From Luzula sylvatica (Eukaryota > Streptophyta > Magnoliopsida > Poales > Juncaceae): DNA of 64,000 bases. The notes below the pieces were generated by a model that saw nothing but the letters and a program-made list of their open reading frames with translations, ran no database searches and was not told the origin of the DNA. Positions 47,137 through 59,585 of this stretch are shown here, one piece after another; the stretch's first letter is position 1, and each line of letters opens with the position of its first letter. Made by a program: the position numbers and the translations under genes. The stretch is taken from NCBI GenBank assembly GCA_946800325.1, contig OX326958.1:4722001-4786000 (forward strand). The letters are read 5' to 3'.

Positions 47137-48980
47137 ATTATACTTTACTGGTATATTTAGTGGGAGCATTTGTTTGGTGTACATTTCATATAATGCATTT
47201 TGATTTTTCATATAGTACTGATGCTGTGTATTTTGATTTTTCTAACGTAGTTAAAAGAGAGTAAATTTTTTTGAATTTTTCAAGAACTACAAATTCCAGG
47301 GGTCCTTTTTTCAATTAGGCCTTGGGGCCTTCGAAACCTGGGGCCGGGTATGTTCGTGCGTTTGCGAGGGTGTTTCAACATATTTATATTTCAATAAATT
47401 CAAAATACAGCAATTAAACCTTAGAGAAAATTTTGAATTGTCAAAAAATATGATCATATTATAATATTTAAGTTGGATTAAAATATTATTTGGACATTCA
47501 AAAATCGAATAGAACAAAACAGTCAACTTGAAAATGCGAGGATATTCGTGCTCATAACTTAGCAAGCACGCAATAAGTCCATTAATCCCCATCCGAACAA
47601 AATAAAGACGAAAAGAAAACGAATCAACCATCCGTAAGAACAGCGCGAAAACACAAACAACGTCTCATAAATTGAGATAAAATCAACACAAATTAGTATA
47701 AGGAACACAGACGTTTATACACGACCAAACACCCGAGGCAAAAGTATAATTGTTCCTCTAAAGAACTCATCCAAGATAGAAAAACAGACAGATCTGACCA
47801 AGAGAATGATGTGATACATATAAATTTCGAAAATATCGATGAGCACATACATAATCATACACTAACTGGCATAGTTTTAACTATACGAAAGGAAAAAACG
47901 ACAGGTTGGATTACCTAGCGCAGATAAATCGGCCGAAAAAAGGGCAACGGAATAAAAAGACGGTGAATGAGTGCTGAGGGGAAGAATATGAAGCACCCAA
48001 CCCTATATATACAAGTATTTGGTGGACAACATACACCCGGATAGAAAGCCCCACCGACATAATTGAACGGCCCAAGCTCAGGAACAAAGATACCGACCTG
48101 AACCGATCCGACCCACAGACAGCAAATACGTGCACCCTTCGTATCCAGCAAAACCAATAGAAAGCCCCACCGACATAATCGAACAGCCCAAGACAATCGA
48201 AGCACAGATCAAACGACCAACGTAAACCCATCAGGAACGAACATCGACGACCGAGAGTAAAGCAGCAGAGACCGCAGAACGCAGAAGACACATAAGATCC
48301 TAAAAAAAAATTATACAGACAGTAAAACGTGGCAATCGTTAAGAAAGAAAATTTACCTAAAAGGCTAAAATTATACATAAGCATCAATTATCCTGCTTTG
48401 CATCTGACATATACTGAATGAATTTGTGAAAGTCCAATCATCACCTTGGTTGACATCAAATTTAGGATTTTAAACAAGTAAACAAAAATTCTAATTGAAA
48501 TCAGTTAGATTTATATCAACTAAATACTTCAGTTTACAAAATTTGTGTGCGGTGTATTTCAATGTGTGAAATATTTTGACTGCACAAAGACCAAACTGTA
48601 AGTTCATCAAAGTAATTTAGAATTTGATGATAGATGTAAAAATTAGGACTGTAAATAGTTACATTTGCACATATATTGAATGAATTTTATGTTATAAAAC
48701 TGTTCGTCTTCAATTTTGTCGATTTATCTGGTAGTACCGGTTGCTCTTCAGTTTTGTTTCAAAGTTTCCATTAATATATGCTTACTTTTTATTTTTGAGC
48801 AAAATTAATATATGCTTCCTTCTCTTCTACCAATTATATGTTGGTATCGAAATTTTGCTCTTTGAGTTCCTTGATTTTGATTAGTTTCTCTCAATCAATG
48901 TTTACTTTGAGCAATTTTTTCGTGAAAATTTGCATGGTTCTCAATTAGTTTAATTTTATTTAGTTTCCAATATTAAAAAA
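47133..48980. other. Intergenic with a 36-bp direct repeat
   Basis: A 36-bp string starting ATAGAAAGCCCCACCGACAT occurs at 48041-48076 and 48157-48192, 116 bases apart, with two mismatches. CCCTATATATACAAG lies just left at 48001. The minus-strand open frame 47911-48387 covers this but resembles no protein, and its internal repeat follows the DNA repeat. Otherwise AT-rich, with nothing recognised. Confidence 0.5.
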
Positions 48981-49221
48981 GGGGAGTTCTATCATACACC
49001 CTTTCAAAAAGGTATTTTGAGTATTTAGAAAGATGTATCATAAATTTATTTTTTATAGATATTTATTTTTTCATGAACAATTCAAATTTCCTATTTAGCA
49101 TATTATTTATTAATAAATACATTTGAAAAATCATTTTAAATACTCATTAATTAATAATTACACAAAATACCCTTGAAAATGTGTGTATCATAAGAAAAAG
49201 GGGTGTATGATAAAACTCCCC
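48981..49221. mobile_element. MULE-type MITE, 241 bp
   Basis: The ends GGGGAGTTCTATCATACACC and the inverse of GGGGAGTTTTATCATACACC are bounded by an exact 9-bp duplication ATTAAAAAA (48972-48980 and 49222-49230). Internal sequence is AT-rich and partly self-complementary. A diverged copy is at 46352-46705. Confidence 0.85.
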
Positions 49222-49230
49222 ATTAAAAAA

Positions 49231-49923
49231 ATACTTTTTGTTATTAATGGATGAAGGACATATGAGCCTTCTTTATTTATTATCAATTTTTTTTTCTTCC
49301 AAGGTTAGCAAATTACTTGGAATGAAACTTTTTGATCTTATTATTCATTACCTTTCTATTTATTAACTTGTTTATTTATTTATTAATTATTTAGTAGGGT
49401 TGCTTGTAGACATATGATCATTGATTTCGACTTGTTTCAAATTGATAATTGATAAAGTTCTGTTGTTTCCTTCTCTTCTACCACACCAATCATAATTGAT
49501 AAAGTTCAATTTTATTTTCAAATGAACTTAAAATGGCTTGAAATGAATAATTGGGGTTTTGGTTTTCAAATTCTAGAATCTGAATTAGGTATTTTCAAAT
49601 GTCAAAATCATTATCAATTTAGCATCTTTTATTATTTATTAATATTTCAACATATTAAATGGAAGGTTTCAGTTTCGAAGTGACACACGATCATAGTAGA
49701 TCATAGTATTGGCCGCGAACGAGACGGAGACCATGTCAACAAATAAAACTCAAAAAACAGAAAAAATACATATACACCCCCCAAAATTAACATATTAATA
49801 AAATCAGAAAAGAATAATATATCTACCCTATCCTTTTCAGGTGAAATATGATTCTATCTTTTACCTGACTTGCTTGTTGCGTTTATTGTACATAATATAA
49901 TAATATAATATTATAATATGATA
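49231..49923. other. Intergenic, no gene recognised
   Basis: AT-rich sequence with no recognised gene, RNA or element ends. Confidence 0.45.
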
Positions 49924-49931
49924 TGTGTATA

Positions 49932-51015
49932 CAGGGCCGGCCCAGTATGTTGGCCCGAGAGGCAAATGTCAAAGGCCACCAAATTTGAAAATGCCACAAT
50001 TTTTTTTAGTATATCATATATTAGCCCAGTACATTATTTTGTGGCCCAAACAAGATTTTTTCATGGAAAGAAGAAAGAGGAACTGAAGAAAGGCTAGCAA
50101 GAGTGCGACTGCGAGGCGGAATTCTGAGCGTGGTGTTTAGGGATTCTGGCGCGGTTTTCTGGTGCGGGCAAGGTCACTGGCGCGATTTTCTGGTGCGGGT
50201 TTTCTGACGTGGTTTTCTAACGCGGGCTTCTGCGTTTAGGGTTTTTGCGTGTTTCTGGCGACGGGTTTGAGTGAATTTCTTGCGGCTGGAAGGGATTTCT
50301 TGTTTGGTTTGGTGTTATTCCTCGAATTGGGCTTATTTCTCCCGAATTATTAGTCTTCAACTCTAATTTCTTTTGAATAGTGCTTCTTTCTTCAATTGGA
50401 CTCCAATTTCTCCTCAATTATACTAATTGTGCATAATTGAACTTCAATTTGACTTGATTTCGATTCTAATTTCTGAATTTTTTGGTTAGTGATTAATTTT
50501 TGCATTTGACTCTTATTTGATTCATATAGTTTAGTATTTTAATTATGCTATTTGTGTAAATTCTGTTGTACTTGTAGAAATCATGCCGCATAAACGAATT
50601 CATGTGTCGGGACACATGAGACGATGAAAGACAATCAATGCGATGTGGCGACATAAAGGACGACGTGGCAGTGGCGCTGCTCAGTTCTGGACAGAATATG
50701 ACGCTAGGAGACAACGTGACTGGATGGCCCTGCTGCTCCTCGATTCTTGCTAGGAGAAGAGACGAGCGACAAGATGGCCCGGCTCCTGCTCGATTTTTGC
50801 TGCACAAGAACTGGCCAACCCTACTACTCGGCAAAATTTAGAGTTTATAGCATAATTGCGAAAAAAATAACCGGTATTTTCGCATATTGCATTTAAATTC
50901 AATGTTTGATTTGCAAGAAATAATTGTATTTAATTTAAAACTAATATAATTTTTTTATTTCGAGATATTCTCATAATATTTGTCAAAGGCCTCCGAAAAC
51001 GCCGGGCCGGCCCTG
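49932..51015. mobile_element. Non-autonomous hAT transposon, 1084 bp
   Basis: It starts CAGGGCCGGCCC and ends GGGCCGGCCCTG, a perfect 12-bp inverted repeat of hAT type. The 8-bp target duplication TGTGTA(T/C)A lies at 49924-49931 and 51016-51023. The interior contains repeated GGTTTTCTGGTGCGGG units (50150-50215) and a GC-richer block (50580-50840) unlike the surrounding DNA. No BED or hAT dimerisation domain is readable. Confidence 0.87.
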
Positions 51016-51023
51016 TGTGTACA

Positions 51024-51444
51024 TATATCGATCATCAATTATACACAAATGCATCAATTTGCGTTTGATTTGTGGTATAATAACACAAACTTATGTATTT
51101 GTGTCAATTTTGCGATCGATTTATGTGTACCTATCATTACTCGTATGGTTTTCACTATTTTTATTTTTTTAATGCTTTATATTGCCGGTTTTCACTACTA
51201 CAATATACTAGCAATTCTTATTGTTTCGAACCAGTATCGATTTAATTGTAGTATTGATGTTTTTTATTGTTTCAAACGACTATCAATTTTAGTTGTCTCG
51301 TAATAGTGGTGATTTTTATTAGCAATAGTTAGTGGCGGCTTTCAATGTTTTTATTTATTTCGGCTTTTAAAAAACTCTTACTTTTTTTTTTATAGAACAT
51401 GGTCGAAGCCCTTACATTTAAACTTAAAATTTCAAGACCCGTAA
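51024..51444. other. 3' flank of the receptor kinase gene
   Basis: AT-rich, no coding sequence recognised; it probably includes the 3' untranslated region of the minus-strand kinase gene. Confidence 0.45.
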
Positions 51445-52844
51445 TCAATTTATTTGTAAATTGATGCTATTGATCTCGCTCGAAAGTCCCGACGACAAGA
51501 TCTGGGGCGCGATCAAGTGCTGAAAAGGGTTACTCGGAGGGGTGATATCAGTCTTGCCCTCAAGCATGTTCACAACATCACTCATCTTGGGGCGAACCGA
51601 ACCATTATGCTGGATGCACCACAACGCAATCTTACACATCCTCTCTGCTTTGTCTGTATCCTCCTCATTCAACATAAAATATATCGCTGCCAACATTTCT
51701 CGCAGCCTATTATTTTTGTACCGCTCCCATACCATTCGTGGAAAATCATGCTCAATGCTAGCCGTAGCCGAGGAATCACTTTGTGGAGTATAGTTCTTTC
51801 TCCTTCCTATTATTTCGAAAAGTAACTTCCCGTAGCTAAAAACATCACATTTTTCAGTCACCCCGATTGCGAATTGCATCTCCGGCGCCATGTAACCAAA
51901 GGTTCCCTTATAACCTAGCAAACTAGCATGTGTTTTTTCTCTGTTTAATGATTCTGCCAATCCAAAATCAGCAACCTTTGGAATATATTTCTCGTCGAGA
52001 AGTATATTTGCAGGTTTAATGTCATAATGGATTATTTTCCTGGGAAGTTCTTCATGAAGGTATCTAATTCCTCGGGCAGTACCAACTGCAATTTCATGCA
52101 TAATTTGAAAACTCAAACCAAGGTTATTACTATTTTGGCGAAACAAGAAATTGTCGAGCCCGCCATTTTGCATGAATTCGTAAACCAAAGCACAGCGACC
52201 AGCTTCAGCGTTGAAGCCGAGCAACCTCACGAGATTGATATGATACGTCTGTCCCAAGACACCAACCTCAGCCATGAATTGTTCCTCCGCTATTTTATTC
52301 AAATGGATATATAATACTTTGACAGCAATACCCGTACCATTTGGTAATTTCCCCATAAAAACCTGCCCAAAACTGCCTGACCCGAGCGTGGTGGAGTAGT
52401 TTCCGGTGAACTCTTCGAGTTGTCTGGAGGAATATCGAATTGGTCTTACCTGGTCAATCTCGTCAAGGTATTTTTCTACTGTCCCCATTTGTAATTGTAC
52501 ATCTGGAGGAGGTAGAACGGATTGATGTGATCCAGCTGGTTCGCTCCTATTCGTATTGTGAATCTGTGTGTAGCCGGTAATTGGTCCATTTTGCTTGCAA
52601 CATTTGACGATCAAGCATGCCATTATGACAAAACCGAAGACATATACTACAAAAACCACTGGAATACACAAAAATAAATTATAAATAAATCGAGGACAGT
52701 TAAATTGAGATATGTAATTTCAATTTTGAGGTGGTACAGTTTTGTCTTAAGCATACCGAACCCTCCGGTAAGGGGAATAATGATCCCTTCTGAAGCCAAA
52801 TTATTAAAATCCTGGTCTGGGGGAGGACTGGGATTAAAAGACAT
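51445..52844 (-). CDS. Receptor-like Ser/Thr kinase, LRK10-like/PR5K type, without ectodomain
   Basis: Two exons, 52844-52757 and 52658-51445, encode 433 residues. A short N-terminus (about 29 residues) has no recognisable extracellular domain. A membrane helix (about 30-48, VVFVVYVFGFVIMACLIV) precedes a cytosolic kinase domain. Motifs: Gly loop GSGSFG (122-127), VAIK-type Lys143, catalytic loop HYDIKPAN (240-247), DFG (260-262) and APE (287-289). The Tyr in HYD replaces the Arg of RD kinases, a feature shared with the Lr10-like/PR5K branch. The closest pattern is IRYSSRQLEEFTGNYS..AEEQFMAEVG..YHINLVRLLGF, typical of that family, whose members usually carry a GUB_WAK or thaumatin ectodomain. 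The domain is complete, so the protein could be an active ectodomain-less member. An ectodomain exon further upstream was not found. Substrate unknown. Confidence 0.86.
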
Positions 52845-53183
52845 CTTCGCAAATGATATAATCGGAAGAAGTTTTAGATGTAGTTGAAGATAAGAGTATG
52901 AAAATCAAGGTGGATGGGTTAAGAAGATATATAATCAATCGAGCAATAATGCTTGGAGACCCCAAATTTTGTTGAGCCATCATTTTTTTAAGTTCTAAGG
53001 CTGAGCAATGCTTCAATACATCAAATTATTTTGAGCCATTCATTTTTTAAGTTCTAAGGCTAATATTAACTATGATATTCTTGAAAATCGAGATTAGCAG
53101 GTAAAAATTGTATTCAGCCTGTTGCAAAAGTATGGCAGCCGGTTACCCATTACATTTAGTTAGGGGTAAATAGGTAATATCAG
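52845..53183. other. Upstream of the kinase gene
   Basis: No ectodomain coding exon was recognised. The minus-strand frame 52834-53016 carries a hydrophobic stretch but ends in a stop just before the kinase reading frame. A 29-bp phrase (containing GAGCCATC/GAGCCATT and TTTTTTAAGTTCTAAGGCT) is duplicated at about 52974 and 53034. Confidence 0.45.
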
Positions 53184-53565
53184 CAGTGCCATTAAGCACC
53201 ACGCACTATTCACCCCCACTCTCCCCGCAATCACTAATTTGGAAATTTAATGAATTAATTACCTTCCTAATTAACCCATGCGGGGGTATATTGCGGGCTT
53301 TATTTGCGGGGTGCCTAGTATTATTCGTAATATCAGTTACCAAGCAATTCTAAATCCTATAGAACATTTAATTGTCCTATAACTCCTCTCCATTTACCCA
53401 AGTTAAAAAATAACGAATTATACTACTACACACCCTGACCCAGCTAATGAACCCCCAATATACCCTGCATGGGTTAATTAGGAAGGTAATTAATTCATTA
53501 AATTTCCTAATTAATGATTGCGGGGAGAGTGAGGGGTAAATTTTGCATGGTGCTTAATGGCGCTG
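53184..53565. mobile_element. MITE with inverted arms of about 120 bp
   Basis: CAGTGCCATTAAGCACCA at the left is inverted at the right as TGGTGCTTAATGGCGCTG. The arms continue through ACTCTCCCCGCAATCA and TTAATTACCTTCCTAATTAA. The CAG..CTG ends suggest hAT, but no 8-bp duplication was found. Confidence 0.72.
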
Positions 53566-54713
53566 AAAAAATAACCACGAATATGACATGTAATGGAGAT
53601 GATTATAACCGTGCATATCTACCATAATTATCTCAGATAAATCAAGTGGATATAATACATGTATCCATTCTATACACACGTTACACACATTCTGAATTAA
53701 AACTTGAGACTATCTCATTATGACATAAATTTACCCACACTCTTAATTTGAACCCAACTTTGTACAATTTTCTTGTGTCACATCATCCCTTTTTTTAACA
53801 TCATCACTTTTCTTTTTAACTATTGATTATAATATGTGGCAAAATTTAGACCATTGATTTTTTATTTGTAACCATTTAAGTGTCCCTTATTTTATACTAT
53901 GTTTTAAGAATTTTTAGAAAACCACATTATCATATATTAATGATGTGGACTACTTTTATTGGTTAGGTTCATGTAAACTAAATTTATTCAATTGTTTATC
54001 ATTTCACATGAGCTTACATGATCAAATGTGAATACAATGGAAGATGAAAAATTAACATATGAAATACTAATAACTTAATATATAATATTATAAACATACA
54101 ACATAAAGTAGTATTATTTTTATTTTAAAAATTCATCAAATATATTCGTTTTAATTTTTTCTTTATTTTGACATCCATATTAACATAGTTCATACATACT
54201 ATTTTCCAATTTGAATTTGTAAAAATATAACATAAAAAATGCAATGCAAAAAGTGCATTTTTACAAATAATAATTTTAATTATTTTATTTACATAGAATT
54301 TTAAATATTAATATTTATTTTTAGAAATTACAACTATACTAATATCATATAAAACTAAGTTGATTATATTTGTGTTTTTCATCAAATAAATTTAATATCA
54401 TTTTCTTTGAAAAATAAGAGATATAAAAATAGTTTATCATCGAAAAAAATTAAAGTTATTAACACTTACAAAATAGTAATGTTAGTTTTACAAATATAAA
54501 ATTAATAAAACTCACTTGACTTAAAATAATTTATATTTATGTTATGCTAAATTAATTTTTTATATTAGCTATTAAATTACTTTCACTATTAAATTTGATA
54601 TTATTTCTAGAGAAGGAATCCCATGATTCTTTCTATTGCCGGCACTAATTGAAAAGTAAACAAATATTTATTTCACTTAAACTTTGGATTTTAAGTATGG
54701 TGAATTTGACTTA
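53566..54713. other. Intergenic, no gene recognised
   Basis: AT-rich sequence with no recognised gene, RNA or element ends. Confidence 0.45.
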
Positions 54714-55290
54714 CTAGAAATATTTCTCGCGCTTCGCTGCGATATTTCAAAATCTTTTATGATCATAAAATAATAATTTTATCTAAAACGTTATAAGTAC
54801 AAATCAAACTTTTCAATTTTATCTAAATGTTAATTAAAAAAAAAAAATCTGATATTAAACAGTCTCACAAGTATTACGTAATAAATACAAATTTTTTTCC
54901 TCCTGAAAGCATATCATATGTTCCAAAAGAAAAATTCAAATGTTTTATTTAAAATATCAGACATGTGAAATAAAATAAAATTCTAAAAAAAACAAACAAA
55001 AAAACATAAAAGACGCAACTTGGTACCAATCAAAACTGTTATAATAAGCACAAAAAACGCAGCTTGGTACCAAAGCCAAAAAAAACAATAGCACTAACTC
55101 AGGCCAACAAAAAATATCTGCCAACAACAAAAAGATAAAACATCGGTAAACAATAAAAATATGAACAGTAGAACCAGTGAACAGTAAAATATGAACAGTA
55201 CGCGCTGGAGAGGATGAACAGTACGTGTTACGTGGCCTCTCCTGGTTTGGCTCCAAATTGGGGTAAATTTAATGGGAGGGGGGTAAATTC
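54714..55290 (-). mobile_element. Non-autonomous Helitron-like element, copy C
   Basis: Diverged relative of copies A and B. It has CTAG and the subterminal hairpin CTCGCGCTTCGCTGCGA at 54714-54752 (reverse orientation), CTTGGTACCAATCAAAACTGTTATAATAAGC, a GAACAGTA cluster (55155-55225), CGTGGCCTC and the CCCCCCTCCCATTAA start. The string CAGCTTGGTACCAA is duplicated within it. Confidence 0.6.
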
Positions 55291-55479
55291 TAGACAGAAA
55301 ATTCTCAATACGCGTTGATAGGACACACGGATACATTTATGCTCAAGTGGTCTCAGATTGTAATTGGTAAGTGACCCGTAGATCCATTAAAAAATAATAT
55401 TTTACTGATTCTAATGCTGATTGCACGAATATATCAGAATGGGAAATTTTATTTTGCATCCAGATTTCAACGCAACATC

Positions 55480-55870
55480 TTCAATATCTTAATTGAATTA
55501 GACTTAATTATCTTAATTATCATTACCATGATAATTATCATTACCATGATAATTAATAAAAACTCGTAACTAATGTTTTTTAATATTAATTAGAATAAAT
55601 GTTTTAAATTGCGATATAACGTTTCATTGCGCTTGAACCGTAATTTAAATATGATCTTCGATATTGCGTGATACTGCGGCGATATTGCGGCGCTATTTAG
55701 TAGGTTGCGATATTGCGTTTTAGAAATATTTATTGCGATTTGCGCTATGGCGGTGTAATTGCGCCGCAATTTAAATCACTGATTAGAATGAATGTTAATT
55801 ATATATTACATATTAATTAGTTACGCGTCATGTATTAATTACCATGTTAATTAAGTGAGTTAATTTGAAG
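55480..55870. mobile_element. Palindromic AT-rich MITE hosting a hAT MITE
   Basis: The TTAATTATC/CATGATAATT repeats at the left mirror CATGTATTAATTACCATGTTAATTAA at the right. The hAT element at 55597-55781 lies in its middle. Ends are approximate. Confidence 0.5.
55597..55781. mobile_element. hAT-type MITE, 185 bp
   Basis: The ends AAATGTTTTAAATTGCG and the inverse of CAGTGATTTAAATTGCG are bounded by an exact 8-bp duplication ATTAGAAT (55589-55596 and 55782-55789). The interior repeats GCGATATTGCG motifs. Confidence 0.85.
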
Positions 55871-56499
55871 ATTGAGGATGATTTGTTGAAATTTGAGGCA
55901 TCATATGTTCTTTTTCAGAACTCGGACATGTCATGTCTAATATCCGGAACCGACTCCGAGTTTGTAATTGTTGCTCGTATCATCAAAATAATATTTCTAA
56001 AAAATATCAATAAAAGAATTTATTATTTGAAAAAAGAATTCAAAATATCAACTATGTATAATTGTTTTTCATTAAATATTATTATAATTTTATATTGAAA
56101 ATATAATGGACAATGAAAAAGAAGATTTTTAGAATCTAGATAAAAGTATATAATAATAATTATTATTGGACAATACATTTAAAGTATTTATATGAAAATG
56201 TATGATTTTTCAAGGTTTAAAAAATAGTTTTATAGTTGTATTATAATTATAATTTCATTGATTAATATTGAAAATAAAAATAAATCATTAAAATTACAAA
56301 AAAATTAACTTCTTGGGTCTTCAAGTCATGACCAATGAAGTCATAATTAATTCATTTACACATTGGATACATTATATTTATGATTTATTTCGAAACATAT
56401 TGTACATACTAAATATTAAAATAGTGTCTCCAATCGAATTGGCGCCCCAGTCTGTTGACTTGTTGGGCTTGTCCTAGAGCCGGACCATCTAATACCAAT
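55871..56499. other. Intergenic, no gene recognised
   Basis: AT-rich. The plus-strand frame 55865-56098 resembles no known protein. Confidence 0.45.
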
Positions 56500-56935
56500 A
56501 GTTTGTACGATATTTGTTGAATAATGCTAATACCAATACTTTGTATGTACAATATTTGTTGAATACATATCAAATATTTCACATAACATATTTGAATATT
56601 TATTTCGAACTAATATTTAATACTTTTTAGATATTTGTCAGATACTTCTAACACATAAATAAATATATTATGAAAAACTTAAAATATTAAATTTAAAATC
56701 AATTATACAAATAACACATACAAGCAAATAATTAAACATAATAAACATTTAGTTTATTTATACCAGGAGCATTTAATAATAAAAAACTTCCAAAAAATTA
56801 CGTCAAACATATAATACACAATACAAAAATATTAAATATGTAAATTATATTTAATAAATAAATAAATTAATATATACAATAGATATATCTTATAATTTTT
56901 GAATATAATAATATTATCAGAGTACGCGTACAACA
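56500..56935. repeat. Dispersed AT-rich repeat, copy R3
   Basis: Third copy of the repeat at 17210 and 39290, with TTTGTCAGATACTTCTAACAC, AATAAACATTTAGT, GTCAAACATATAATACA and AAATATTAAATATGTAAATTATA in the same order. Confidence 0.62.
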
Positions 56936-57291
56936 TAAATGAAGACCCATGCAAATCCTCACAAACTTTGAAGTAGTCATTGTTTGTTTGCCCTCGAAGG
57001 CAGGTTGCTTTCAACGAATGAATGTTTTCTCCAGTTATTATTTGTACGTGTTGACTTTGGATATGTATAGCTTGAAAGTTGGACGAATACTTGACTTGTG
57101 GTAACGATCTCTTTTAGACCTGTTTTTGTCAACAATAAATTATAAATTATAAATAATGAAGATGTAAAGATCATTACAATGGTTCATCTGTTTTCTTAGA
57201 TAGAGACGATGTATTCGTTCTCGCTTTTTCCAAGTCAATTATAAATAATGAAGATGTAATTACTAGCAGTTACTATGCCACAGATAGTTGG

Positions 57292-57294
<3 letters not shown>

Positions 57295-57343
<49 letters not shown>
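57295..57343. repeat. (AT)n microsatellite
   Basis: About 24 AT units. To its left, ATTATAAATAATGAAGATGTAA occurs twice (about 57142 and 57237), a local duplication. Confidence 0.95.
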
Positions 57344-57346
<3 letters not shown>

Positions 57347-58031
57347 TCACACATCTTGATTTTTAATGTCGGCCGATCTTGTAATTTTCGAGGTATGTGA
57401 CTAATAATGTCACGAATACTCGAATATATTTTAGATATTTTATCGAACATCATGATTACAATCTCAATTTTTTTTTTTTACCCAAAAACGACTCACAAAA
57501 TCTGGATTGTATCTTATTTTATACATTTTAACGACACAATGGTTCTAACTTGTGAAACCGTATTTCCCAAAACAATAATTCCTCTTAAATTATATGTATA
57601 TATATCATCATAGACGTTTCATCGAATTTTTTGGACATAACTCATAAGAGTATTTTTCTCTAAACATAAATCCGTTATAAAAATGGAGGTACTATACTAC
57701 GTCATTGTTATAAACAATAAAAACTAATTACTCAAAACATAAATTTTAATTATGTTTGCTTTCTATTTTTGATTGGCGGAAGAGACAACTTTATTTCCCA
57801 TATTACTCTACTTTCGCTGAGAGGACTAATGAAAGAGAGTTCGGTTTTATATTTTCTACTCATTCGTAAATTTGTTTTGATAATGATAAGTTTAGATTTC
57901 TTGTCGAATATTTCTAATGCATAAACAAATATATTTAAAATAAAATAAAAGTATTCCTTAATTCAGACCGACACATGTCACTAGTAAGAAGTCCATAATT
58001 TTAATTACTTAGTATAAAATAATAGTATAAT
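57344..58031. other. Intergenic, no gene recognised
   Basis: AT-rich. A short piece near 57895-57930 resembles the dispersed R1-R3 repeat. Confidence 0.45.
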
Positions 58032-58890
58032 GTGATCAGAGTTTTCTTTTGGAGATTCATCACAAACTCTTTCCCCTTAACCGGTAATTTAGGTTCTTTA
58101 ATCCCCCATATTGAACCAATTTGCCCTCTTTGTGGAAACAAATTTGAAGATTCCCGGCGTTTCATCGCCGAATGTCCTTTCTCGATATCGGTATGGTTTT
58201 CGGATCAAATTTGGGCATCCGTCCAGCACTCATAACAGGATCTCAGTCCGACATTATTCTATACTACTACTCCAATCTGAATGAAACTAAATTTGGACTA
58301 GCGAAGAATTTACTATACAACATTTGGAATGCAAGAAATAAACCGATCTTCGAGGAAATCGCTCGTAGCCAGATAGAACCATTTGTACGGCCTTCAACCT
58401 ACAAATACCAAAGGAACTGGATAGACACTTCCGCCGGAAGCGCCGCCTGACCCGACATCAATATTTGTCCACTACGACGGATTGTGGAAGGAGAAACATG
58501 GTGGATGGAGTTTCAGTCTCTCACCAAAATCGACTCATCTTCTACGTATCAGATTACAAATCGGGAGAGACCCCGGTATACCTTGAAGCTCTGGCGATCT
58601 TCAAACCGGTATCCATGGCGATCAAATCGGGATGGTCGAACGTCTCTTTCTTCTCTGATTCAAAAAATATAATCGAGAACGTCACCAGTCCCCAATTCCC
58701 AATTCCATCTCACTGGGAAGCGGGCCCCTTAAACTGGCAACTCTGGAAATTGGCCTCGAAATACCGGATTTTCAAAATTTTCTACTCCCGGAGGTCCGAT
58801 AATCTACTGGCCGATGCGCTAGCAAAACATGGAAGAAATTTTAGGGTACACGCGGAGGGACATTTGTTTCCTCTCCCCTGCCCTCTCTAG
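58032..58890 (+). pseudogene. LINE ORF2 3' remnant with RNase H domain
   Basis: A zinc-binding reverse-transcriptase region (FFWRFITNSFPLTGNL, ICPLCGNKFEDSRRFIAECPF..VWF) is followed after frame changes by LLYNIWNARNKPIFEE and then a plant RNase H-like domain (EALAIFKPVSMAIKSGW, FFSDSKNIIENV, SDNLLADALAKHGRNF), ending at a stop at 58888-58890. Order and content match the end of plant L1-type ORF2. At least two frameshifts and one stop disable it. The last frame, 58465-58890, is the longest intact piece. Confidence 0.82.
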
Positions 58891-58949
58891 CTGCTCCGAA
58901 TTTTTAAGATACACACGAAAGGCTCAAGACAAACCAATCGAGCAATTTT

Positions 58950-59398
58950 TACCCTGCCAATCCCGCATAAGATTCACTTAAAGTGGCTGACTTGTTCAAT
59001 TTTCAAGACAACACATGGAAGAATAACGAACTACAAATATTATTTGGGCATAACACCTTTACCATGTCATGCTCGTAGACTATGACCCAATAATAACACC
59101 TGAGGATAAATGGCTTTTTCAGAATAAATCCACATCCCACAAAATGATAATCTTACTATGCAAAATATTTGATAATGCTATCTTTCATCTATTCTTCGAA
59201 TGTGCTCATGCAAATCAAACCTGGCTTCTACTCAGATCACCTCACCAAACCGAATTAATACATATATTCATAAATCACCCCCTCTTCATCTTGGTACTAT
59301 GGGCAAATGGGCAATCTGGATATCTCGAAATGCGAAAGTCTTCAAAAACTCTAATCCATCACCCCCGAAATCATCCCCTATTTTTTATTAATGCGTAA
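58950..59398 (+). pseudogene. Second LINE-like remnant, zinc-binding region
   Basis: IFHLFFECAHANQTWLLL (about 59175-59230) and KWAIWISRNAKVFKN (about 59300-59345, another frame) are the zinc-binding and linker parts of a plant LINE ORF2. The head, from about 58975 (LKWLTCSIFK in one frame), is degraded. It follows the previous remnant directly but duplicates the same domain, so it comes from a different insertion. Confidence 0.68.
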
Positions 59399-59585
59399 CA
59401 CCCACGGGTTTCTCTCAAAATAAAAATAGAAGTAAAGAACAATTGCCACGAACCCAACACGATTAGGCAGCTTCCTTTAACTTAAGAGACACAAATACAT
59501 ATATGACATGTGCTTATTATATATACAACCAAAAGAACATGCCAACTAAGATACAAAACCAAAAGAAGGCTAATTTCTTACTATT

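Noticed and set aside
47911..48387. 158-residue Cys/Phe/Leu-rich minus-strand frame
   Set aside because: No family resemblance, and its internal peptide repeat simply follows a 36-bp DNA repeat. Composition fits a chance frame.
51517..52314. Plus-strand frames of 83-102 residues
   Set aside because: Antisense shadows of the receptor-kinase exon.
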